Of a DNA stretch of 64,000 nt, positions 43,862-50,932 are shown piece by piece. The stretch is taken from the NCBI GenBank assembly GCA_963722815.1, contig CAVROM010000003.1:1054001-1118000 (forward strand). Direction: 5' to 3'. The notes under the pieces were generated by a model, which was not told where the DNA came from, did not search any database, and worked only from the letters and a program-made list of their open reading frames with translations. Both the position numbers and the translations under genes were made by a program. The number at the start of each line of letters is the position of its first letter. Positions within the stretch are counted from its first letter, which is position 1. Source of the stretch: DASQFQ01 sp963722815. GTDB taxonomy: Bacteria > Actinomycetota > Thermoleophilia > Solirubrobacterales > Solirubrobacteraceae.

Positions 43862-46765
43862 CTAGCCCTGAGGCAGGCTGCGCGGCGCGGTCGACGGCTG
43901 AAAACGTCGTGTGGTGGGCGGCGGGTCGAGCCGGTGGGCGATCGCGGCTGCCTGGACCCGGTTCTGCACGTCGAGCTTGCGCAGGATATGCGAGACGTGC
44001 ACGCTGGCGGTCTTGACGCTGATGACGAGCGCGGTGGCGATCTCGCGGTTGGTGAGGCCGCGCGCGACGAGTGTCAGCACCTCCGCCTCACGAGGCGTCA
44101 GTCCGAAGGCCTCCTGCAGGCTGTGCTTCGCTTCGGCCGGGGTGGCGTCTTGGGGCGTCGGATCGAGCCGCGCTCGCTCGGCCAGCAGCTCGAGTTCGTG
44201 CAGCAGGGGGTTCGCTCCGATTCGTGCCGCAACGGCATGCGCCTCTCTGAGTGGCACGCTCGCTGCAGCGCGTGATGCGCCGGCTGCGACCAGCGCCTCG
44301 GCTTGCCGCCAGCGACAGTAGGAGGCGAGCGGGGGACGTTCGAGCAGGTCCCACCTCGCGGCTGCGTCCGACCAGCTCCCCGGCCGAGCGTCGCCGTGGG
44401 CGCGTTCATGCTCGGCCTCGGCCAACGCGAGCCAGCCGGCGACGTCGGGCGTGATCGCCGAGGCTTCCGCGGCGGCGCGGTGAGCGCCGGCGAGCAGCTT
44501 CGCGGCTCGGCGCTGGCGGTCGCGGACGGTGTCGCCGTCCCGGCGGGCGCGTGCGAGCGCTGCCAGCTCCGCCTGTGCGCGCAGGCCCTTGGCGCAGAGT
44601 TGGATGCGGATCTGCGCAGTCTCGCCCTCGCGCGCCCGAGCCAGCCCTGCTTGAACTGCCGAGTCGGCGTCCGTCCAGCGGCGCTCCCACAGGGCGAGCT
44701 CCGCCAGATGGGCGTCGTAGAGACCGAGCACGGCGTCCTCGCGCAGCGTGGCGCCCGCGGCCTCGAGGTGCGCGTGTGCGGCGTCGAACTCCCCGCGGCC
44801 GATCTCGACGGCGGCGCGGATGATGAGCAGCCAGGACGGGAAGCTCGACGTGATGCTGCGGAGCGCGACGGCGCTGAGCCGTTCCGCCTCGTGCCAGTCG
44901 CCGATCGCCAGCAGCGCTTCGACCTGATTTGAGATGAGCAGGGCGCTCGCGATCCCGTAACGGCGCATCGCGTCAAGCCCCGACCGGCCGAGTCGCGCCG
45001 ACTCACGGAGCCGTCCCAGCATGGTCAGCGCATCGGTGCAATTGACGTACGCCCGCTCCAGGCCGACGCGGTCACCGATCTCCTCGGCAAGCCGCAGTGC
45101 CTCACGAAAGTGGGCGAGGCCCTCCTCGGGGCGGCCGAGGTAGGCGAGGTCGCCGCCGAGCACGGTGAGCGCTCGGACCTCTGCCTTGCCTGCGCCGACC
45201 CCCTGGGCGAGCGCGAGCGCCTGCTCGCCGATCGGCAGCGATTCCGCATGGCGCTTGGCCACCATCAACCCTCCCGCGAGCGAGCCGAGCGCATACGCGC
45301 GCTCCGGCGACGGCGGCTCCGTCGGCACGAGTTCGACCGCGCGCTCGAACGCGGCGAGGAGAGCGTCGGTACCGCCGGCCGCGTAGAGGTATTCACCGAG
45401 CCGCACATGGAGGAGCGCCGCACGGTGGGGATCTTCGGCGCCGACGAGTGCGATCGCGCGCTGCCCGAGCTCGACCGCGCGCGGGGCAGCGCCGACTTCG
45501 GCGGCGAGCTCGGCCGTCCAGGTGCAGAGCTCGGTGAGGTCGAGCCCGGCCAGCTCGGCCGCGTCCGGGACCTCGGGCCAGAGTGCGAGCGCCCGCTCGA
45601 GGTGCGCCTGGGCCTCGGCGAGGCCGCAGACGGCCTCGGCCTGGCGCGCCGCTTCGACCGATGCGGCGAGCGCCTCCGTGCTGCGGCCCGCCGCCTCCCA
45701 GTGCGGTGCGAGCTCCGCCGGCGATGCAGCGCCGCTGCGCGCGAGCTCTTGGGCGACGCGCGCGTGCAGTTCCTCCCGCTCGCCAGGCAGGATCGTCGTA
45801 TAGATCGCTTCGGCGAGCAGGGCGTGCCGGAAGCGGAAGCTGCCCTTCGCCTGCTCGGCGACGAGGACGCGGTGGTCGACAGCCCGACGAAGCGACTCGC
45901 GCACATCGGGTTCCGGGAGCGCCGCCGCCGCGCAGAGCAGCGGGTAGCGCACGTCGCGTCCGGCGGCCGCGGCCAAGCGCAAGAGGCTCTGAGTCGAGGG
46001 GTCGAGCTGCGCGACCCGCTGCAGCAGAAGGTCGCGCAGGCCATGCGGGAGCTCGCCGCCCTGGCTGCCCGCTGCGGCGAGGAGCTCCTCGGCGAAGAAG
46101 GGATTGCCCTCTGCACGCTCGGCGATCGCGTTCGTCAGCACTGCCGGCAGCGGGGCGCCGGCGTGGGTCGTGAGCAGCTTGGTCAGCTCCTCGTGCGCAA
46201 GCGGTCCGAGGGCGAGCGCGAGCGCCGAGCCGGAGCGCAGGACGCCGTCGGCGAATCTGCGGACACGGTCGGCCGACTCGAGCTCGTCCGCACGGTACGT
46301 CGCAAGGAGCAGAATCCGCTGGTCGCCGAGGTTGTGCGCAAGGAAGACGACGAGATCGAGCGTCGACACATCCGCCCAATGGAGATCCTCGAGCACGAGC
46401 AGCACGGGCACGGACGCCGCGCGCTCGGCGAGCAGCGCGAGGGTCTCCTCGAACACCCGCAGCCGTGACGCCGCCATCCCCGCGTCGACCCGCCGCAGCT
46501 CTCCCAGCGGGCGCAACGCCTCGACGAACGGCTGGTAGGGAAGCTCCGTGCCGACGAGATCGAGGGAGCGCCCAAGGAGGACCTCGAATCCGGCGCCGCG
46601 GGCGCGCGTCGCGAGCTCTGACGCGAGCGAGGTCTTGCCGATCCCCGCCTCACCAGCGACGAGCACTGCCATTCCGCTCGCGGCCTGCGTCGCATCGAGC
46701 GCGCATTCGAGTTCCGCGAGCTCGCTGACGCGTCCGACGAACGCCGCTCTCGCGGGGACCTCCAT
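43862..46765 (-). CDS. LuxR family regulator with AAA ATPase domain (LAL type)
   Basis: A 967-residue MalT-like regulator. Residues about 38-45 are the Walker A (GEAGIGKT), about 125-140 the Walker B (VLLVLEDLHWAD); a long helical repeat region of TPR type fills residues 380-830 (for example AGLDLTELCTWTAELAAEVG, RAYALGSLAGGLMVAKRHAE); and the C-terminus has a LuxR helix-turn-helix (GLTPREAEVLTLVARGLTNR, EIATALVISVKTASVHVSHI, LRKLDVQNRVQAA). The protein is complete and unshifted. LAL regulators respond to a small molecule or partner through the TPR part and activate target operons. It lies divergent from an alpha/beta hydrolase gene, 143 bases away, a likely target. Confidence 0.9.
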   Translation of the reverse strand: MEVPARAAFVGRVSELAELECALDATQAASGMAVLVAGEAGIGKTSLASELATRARGAGFEVLLGRSLDLVGTELPYQPFVEALRPLGELRRVDAGMAASRLRVFEETLALLAERAASVPVLLVLEDLHWADVSTLDLVVFLAHNLGDQRILLLATYRADELESADRVRRFADGVLRSGSALALALGPLAHEELTKLLTTHAGAPLPAVLTNAIAERAEGNPFFAEELLAAAGSQGGELPHGLRDLLLQRVAQLDPSTQSLLRLAAAAGRDVRYPLLCAAAALPEPDVRESLRRAVDHRVLVAEQAKGSFRFRHALLAEAIYTTILPGEREELHARVAQELARSGAASPAELAPHWEAAGRSTEALAASVEAARQAEAVCGLAEAQAHLERALALWPEVPDAAELAGLDLTELCTWTAELAAEVGAAPRAVELGQRAIALVGAEDPHRAALLHVRLGEYLYAAGGTDALLAAFERAVELVPTEPPSPERAYALGSLAGGLMVAKRHAESLPIGEQALALAQGVGAGKAEVRALTVLGGDLAYLGRPEEGLAHFREALRLAEEIGDRVGLERAYVNCTDALTMLGRLRESARLGRSGLDAMRRYGIASALLISNQVEALLAIGDWHEAERLSAVALRSITSSFPSWLLIIRAAVEIGRGEFDAAHAHLEAAGATLREDAVLGLYDAHLAELALWERRWTDADSAVQAGLARAREGETAQIRIQLCAKGLRAQAELAALARARRDGDTVRDRQRRAAKLLAGAHRAAAEASAITPDVAGWLALAEAEHERAHGDARPGSWSDAAARWDLLERPPLASYCRWRQAEALVAAGASRAAASVPLREAHAVAARIGANPLLHELELLAERARLDPTPQDATPAEAKHSLQEAFGLTPREAEVLTLVARGLTNREIATALVISVKTASVHVSHILRKLDVQNRVQAAAIAHRLDPPPTTRRFQPSTAPRSLPQG

Positions 46766-46908
46766 GCGGCCAGTATCTCGCCACTACTGAGGACTCGCCA
46801 CCCGAAGATACGACGGGCGGAGACCGAAGATAAGGCTCTTGTGCCCGATGCGCGCCGGCTTCTGGACGGCGACGATGCGCTGGCACCTACGAGCACGAGG
46901 AGGCGGAG

Positions 46909-47760
46909 ATGGCACCGGTCGCAGAGCGCGCGCAGATCCACACGGTGACGGGCGGCGGTGGGCTGCAGTTGCACGTCCGTGAGTGGGGCAACCCGGATGG
47001 GCCGCCGATCCTGCTCATCCACGGCTGGTCGCAGAACCATCTGTGCTGGGTCAACCAGTACGAGAGCGCGTTGCGCGAGGATTTCCGGCTCATCGCCTAC
47101 GACCTCCGTGGGCACGGCATGTCAGACGCGCCGCCCGAGCCCGAGCACTACACGGACGGGGCGCTCTGGGCCGGCGACGTGGCGGCGATCATCGATCAGC
47201 TGGGTCTGGACGGGCTGGTGCTGGTCGGCTGGTCCTACGGCGCCTTCGTCATCTGCGACTACCTGCGCACGTATGGCGCAGATCCGATCACCGGAATCGA
47301 GTTCGTCGAGGGTGCCGTCAAGCTGGGCGAGGCCGCGTTCGGAACACTGATCGGACCGGGCTTTCTCGAGCACTTCACAGCCCTGACGGCGGATGACCTA
47401 CCGACCAACATCGGCGCGATGCGCGCCTTCCTGCGGGCGTGCCTGGCAAAGCCGATACCGGAAGCGGACTTCGAGACCGCGCTGTGCTGGAACATGGTCG
47501 TGCCCGCTCGCGTCCGCGCCGCGCTCGCGGCGCGGGACATCGACGACGACGATGTGCTGCGCGCGCTCGACGTGCCGTTGCTGGTCACGCACGGTCGCGC
47601 GGACTCGGTCGTACTGCCGGCCATGGCCGAGCACGTCCTCGCGACATGCCCGACCGCCGAGGCCTCGTGGTACGAGGGCGTCGGGCATGCGCCGTTCCTG
47701 GAGGAGCCCGAACGCTTCAACCGCGAGCTGGCCGCGCTGACCCGGCGCGTCAAGGCCTGA
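46909..47760 (+). CDS. Alpha/beta hydrolase, haloperoxidase/esterase-like
   Basis: The 283-residue protein begins with a lipophilic strand region and HGW oxyanion motif (PPILLIHGWSQNHLCW), then FRLIAYDLRGHGMSD, the nucleophile elbow VLVGWSYGAFVI with catalytic Ser, the acid in VTHGRADSVVLP and the His in YEGVGHAPFLEEPERF. All three catalytic residues are present. It belongs to the group of hydrolases that includes non-haem chloroperoxidases and carboxylesterases. Encoded divergently from the LAL regulator, which may control it. Substrate unknown. Convergent with TetR; their stops are 62 bases apart. Confidence 0.88.
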   Translation: MAPVAERAQIHTVTGGGGLQLHVREWGNPDGPPILLIHGWSQNHLCWVNQYESALREDFRLIAYDLRGHGMSDAPPEPEHYTDGALWAGDVAAIIDQLGLDGLVLVGWSYGAFVICDYLRTYGADPITGIEFVEGAVKLGEAAFGTLIGPGFLEHFTALTADDLPTNIGAMRAFLRACLAKPIPEADFETALCWNMVVPARVRAALAARDIDDDDVLRALDVPLLVTHGRADSVVLPAMAEHVLATCPTAEASWYEGVGHAPFLEEPERFNRELAALTRRVKA

Positions 47761-47786
47761 TCGCCCGATCTCGCGTGCCAGACCGT

Positions 47787-47816
47787 GACTCCGCGCACAG
47801 GACTCGAACCTCCACC
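47787..47816 (-). other. tRNA-like 3' fragment
   Basis: On the minus strand GGTTCGAGTCC (the T-loop consensus with flanking stem bases) is followed by TGTGCGCGGAGTCA. The T-stem would pair only three of five bases and no matching 5' acceptor strand is found upstream, where the TetR reading frame ends. It may be a tRNA remnant, such as those left by integration events, or chance. No complete tRNA is claimed. Confidence 0.25.
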
Positions 47817-47822
47817 GGAGCG

Positions 47823-48575
47823 CTACCGATCTGACCGCTGAGCCATCGCGACGGCCAGATCGGTACGCACCGCCCCGAGCTCGACGGCGACGTCGCGCGC
47901 CTGCACTGCGAGCCGCTCCACACGACCCGCGAGCTCGTCCGCCGCATCAGGTGCAACCGCGCGATCGCGTTCAAGCGCGTCGAGAACGAGCTCGACGCCG
48001 CGCCGGAACTCTGTGTCGCCCTCGGCCTCGGCGAGGGCACGCGCGTGTGCGTGCGTTGCCGGGTAGTCCTCAGTCGGCAGCGCGGCCAGGTACGCATCAA
48101 GCCCGGGCGACTCGGCGTTGCGGAGCTCCAGATGCATGTAGCCCACGACGAAGCACCAGAAGATCCGGTATGCGCTGACCGCTTCGTCCGCGGCGAAACC
48201 GGCTGTCTGCAGCGCTGCGAACGTGTCCTCGACCGCGCGGCGCCATGCGGGCGAGGTCACGGTCCGGCTCGAGAAGAGCAGCATGACGCGCGGATGTGAG
48301 AGCGCCACTGCCCGGTGGCGGAGCGCGAGCTCACGGAGCGCGTCCTGCCATGTACCGTCGCCGGCAGCGGTGTGCACCTCGTCGAGCACGGTTTCGACGA
48401 TGCCGTCAAGGAGCGCGTCCTTCGACGCGATGTGGTTGTAGATCGACATCGCCTCGACTCCGAGCTCAGCGGCGAGGCTGCGCATCGACAGCGCCTCGAC
48501 ACCACGCTCGTCGACCAAGGCGACCGCTGCCGACAGGATCTCGGACCGGCTCAGCTTCACTTGACGAGTCCTCAT
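47823..48575 (-). CDS. TetR family transcriptional regulator
   Basis: A 250-residue regulator. The DNA-binding domain is at residues 9-55 (LSRSEILSAAVALVDERGVE, ALSMRSLAAELGVEAMSIYN, HIASKDALLDGIVE), and the remainder fits the TetR_C ligand domain of the tetracycline-repressor-like group (RHRAVALSHPRVMLLFSS; AYRIFWCFVVGYMHLEL; FRRGVELVLDAL). ATG 48575 directly touches an AT-rich dyad that probably serves as operator for this gene and for the divergent secreted-protein gene. Targets beyond itself are unknown. Confidence 0.87.
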   Translation of the reverse strand: MRTRQVKLSRSEILSAAVALVDERGVEALSMRSLAAELGVEAMSIYNHIASKDALLDGIVETVLDEVHTAAGDGTWQDALRELALRHRAVALSHPRVMLLFSSRTVTSPAWRRAVEDTFAALQTAGFAADEAVSAYRIFWCFVVGYMHLELRNAESPGLDAYLAALPTEDYPATHAHARALAEAEGDTEFRRGVELVLDALERDRAVAPDAADELAGRVERLAVQARDVAVELGAVRTDLAVAMAQRSDR

Positions 48576-48588
48576 ATACGGTGTAAAC
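48575..48588. promoter_or_regulatory. Candidate TetR operator
   Basis: The AT-rich dyad TATACGGTGTAAAC (arms TAC/GTA about GGT) adjoins the TetR start codon and lies 39 bases before the divergent secreted-protein gene. Its form resembles the TTTACACNGTA-type boxes of tetracycline-repressor-like regulators. It stands out from the high-GC surroundings. Confidence 0.4.
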
Positions 48589-48626
48589 CTAGCGACTGAC
48601 GTTGTAAGTTGCGAGAGTGAGGGACG

Positions 48627-49010
48627 ATGAACCGCTCGACGTTGTGGCTCGTGCTTGCTGTAGCCGTGACGGCGGCCCTTGTGGGCGCCGCTCCTGCCAG
48701 TGCGGGCGAGGGCAGCGGGCCGACCGTCACGCCGTTCACCGTGGTCTATCCCGATGGCTCAGCGCGCTGCACCGGAGTGCGGGTGCAGCGGGCCGGCGCG
48801 CACCCGCTGATCAAGGACCTCGAGCGCTGCGTCACCACGCTTACGGTGCTCGCGCCCGGGAGGTACGTCATCCCGGAGGACACCCCGTGGTGCAGCGACT
48901 TCAACGGGCTCGACACGTGCAACCCGGCGACCCGCGGCAGGCTCACCGTGCGCGACAATCACAACGGCACGCTGACGTGGATGATCGTGGCCGATTACGC
49001 GACGCCGTGA
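48627..49010 (+). CDS. Small secreted protein, 127 aa
   Basis: ATG 48627 starts a signal peptide (STLWLVLAVAVTAALVGAAP, cleavage after ASA). The mature part of about 100 residues is strand-rich and has four Cys (SARCTGVRV, LERCVTTL, PWCSDFNGLDTCNP), enough for two disulphides, which fits an exported domain. No family is recognised. It is divergent from the TetR gene and may be controlled by it. Convergent with the aminotransferase gene; stops are 26 bases apart. Confidence 0.65.
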   Translation: MNRSTLWLVLAVAVTAALVGAAPASAGEGSGPTVTPFTVVYPDGSARCTGVRVQRAGAHPLIKDLERCVTTLTVLAPGRYVIPEDTPWCSDFNGLDTCNPATRGRLTVRDNHNGTLTWMIVADYATP

Positions 49011-49036
49011 GCCAGGATGTTGGTCCGCCGCGGTCC

Positions 49037-50791
49037 TCAGGAGACGGCGGCGCCACGCCGACCGCCAGGGTCTGACCCCTCGTCCGGCAGCGGGAACCAG
49101 CGGGGCGGGTCGAATCGCCGCCGCCTCGATGGGCGCGTCCGCGGGGAAAGCGCGGCCGCCGCCATGATCTGCCGCGCCTCCGCGAGCTGGGCGGCGAGCG
49201 CGCCCTCGGGGGCTGTCGGAAGCGGGTCGGCCGATTCCAGCCCCGCCAGCGAGGGCTCCGCCGCCTGCGGCGCCTTCGCGTGCTCCCACAGACCGGTGGT
49301 CATATCGAAGCGGTACTGCGGCAGCAGCTTCCACCCCTCGTTCGCGATCAGGTGGACCGCCTCGACGATGTAGTCGAAGACCGTCTCGCTGATGAAGTAG
49401 TTGAAGCTGATGCGCGCGAACGCGAGCTTCATGCCCAGGCGGCCGCGCACCGCGTCGGCCCGCATTGCCGCCGACCACGCGGGGTCGATCGGGTACATGC
49501 GGTGGATGTACGGGCCGGCGCAGAAGCAGCCGCTGCGCGCCTGGATCCCGAACAGGTCGTTGAGCAGCGCGACCACGAAGTTGGCGTGGAGCATCCCGAC
49601 GGGGTGCCGGACGCCGAGCGAGACGATCGCGAGCCGCTCGACCTCGGGGTTGCCCAGGATCCGGAGGTTCGGGTTTTCCCCCCACGATGCGAGCGCGCGC
49701 CTCGCGAACGCGTCCTCGCGACGGTGAATCTCGTCCGCGCCGACCGCCTCCTTGAGCGCGAACACCAGCCCGGCGCGGATCGACTCCACGATCGCCGGCG
49801 TGCCCGCCTCCTCCCGCACCGCCGGCTCAGGGTGGTAGCTCTGTGCCGCGGGGCCGACCCACACGATCGTCCCGCCGCCGGGCACCGACGGCACCCGCCG
49901 CTGCAGGAGCCGTCGCTTGGCGACGAGCACCCCGGGCGTCCCCGGGCCGCCCGCGAACTTGTGCGGCGAGAGGAAGACGGCGTCCTTGGACGCCATATCG
50001 ATCGGGAGGTAGGGGCCGGCCGCGGCGTAGTCGAAGCAGGCGAGCGCGCCGTGCCGATGCAGCAGCTGCGCGATCGCGTCGACGTCCGACACGATCCCGG
50101 TCACGTTCGACGCGGCGGAGAAGCTGCCCAGCTTCAGCGTGCGGTGGGTGTGGCGGCGGAGCTCGGCAGCGAGGTGCGCGAGGTCGATCCGCCCGTCGTC
50201 GCGCTCGCCGATGGTGACGACGTCGACCCCGGACTCGCGCCAGGGCAGCTCGTTCGAGTGGTGCTCGTAGGGCCCGATGAAGACGACGGGCCGCTCATCG
50301 CGTGGGCGATCGAGGTCGAGCAGCCGGATGAGCTTGTCGATGGCGGCGGTGCTGCCCGACCCGCAGAACACGACGACGTCGTCCGCGGTCCCATTGACTG
50401 CCCGGTGGATGGTGCGGCGGGCGTCCTCGCGCAGCGCCGTGGTGTGCCGGCCGGTGGCCGACGCCTCGGTGTGCGTGTTGGCGTACAGGGGCAGGACGCG
50501 GGAGCGGATCGTGTCCTCGATGAACGACAGCGAGCGGCCGGAGGCCGTGGCGTCGGCGTAGACCAGCCGGCGCGGGCCGAACGGCCCGTCGATGACCGCG
50601 TCGTCGCCGATCACCGAGCGGCGGATCCGCTCGATCAGCGGCTGCGACTGCTCAGCGTGCCGGAGCACCGCGGGCGAACCGGCGTGTCGCGCGGCGCCGG
50701 CGGCTGGGCTCGCGGGCTGCCAGGGTCGGCTCGGGCCGCCTGCGGTCACGCACGACCTCGGGCCCGGAGGCGCGCGCGGCCTTGGCGGCAT
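49037..50791 (-). CDS. Class V aminotransferase (cysteine-desulfurase-like)
   Basis: A PLP enzyme of up to 584 residues. Conserved parts are VYADATASGRSLSFIEDTI, YANTHTEASATGRHTT, VVVFCGSGSTAAIDKLIRL, EHHSNELPWRESGVDVV, FDYAAAGPYLPIDM, and the PLP Lys in FLSPHKFAGGPGTPGVLVAK. A Cys-containing loop IQARSGCFCAGPYIHRMYP lies where SufS-type desulfurases have their active Cys. The family can also epimerise or lyse substrates, so desulfurase activity is only a possibility. The first about 45 residues are Pro/Arg-rich and unconserved; an ATG at 50832 in another frame suggests the true N-terminus may differ. C-terminal 90 residues are an extra tail. Confidence 0.78.
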   Translation of the reverse strand: MPPRPRAPPGPRSCVTAGGPSRPWQPASPAAGAARHAGSPAVLRHAEQSQPLIERIRRSVIGDDAVIDGPFGPRRLVYADATASGRSLSFIEDTIRSRVLPLYANTHTEASATGRHTTALREDARRTIHRAVNGTADDVVVFCGSGSTAAIDKLIRLLDLDRPRDERPVVFIGPYEHHSNELPWRESGVDVVTIGERDDGRIDLAHLAAELRRHTHRTLKLGSFSAASNVTGIVSDVDAIAQLLHRHGALACFDYAAAGPYLPIDMASKDAVFLSPHKFAGGPGTPGVLVAKRRLLQRRVPSVPGGGTIVWVGPAAQSYHPEPAVREEAGTPAIVESIRAGLVFALKEAVGADEIHRREDAFARRALASWGENPNLRILGNPEVERLAIVSLGVRHPVGMLHANFVVALLNDLFGIQARSGCFCAGPYIHRMYPIDPAWSAAMRADAVRGRLGMKLAFARISFNYFISETVFDYIVEAVHLIANEGWKLLPQYRFDMTTGLWEHAKAPQAAEPSLAGLESADPLPTAPEGALAAQLAEARQIMAAAALSPRTRPSRRRRFDPPRWFPLPDEGSDPGGRRGAAVS

Positions 50792-50932
50792 CGTGCGCGC
50801 GTGTGGCGAGGACTGCGAAGAGTGCGCTCATGGCGCGACGCTATGGCGGCTCGGCCGGCCTTCGCTACGTGGAGCCACCGTAGGGTTTTCTCGCCGGCGG
50901 CCGACCGCTGAGGATAGGCTGAGCGATGGCGG

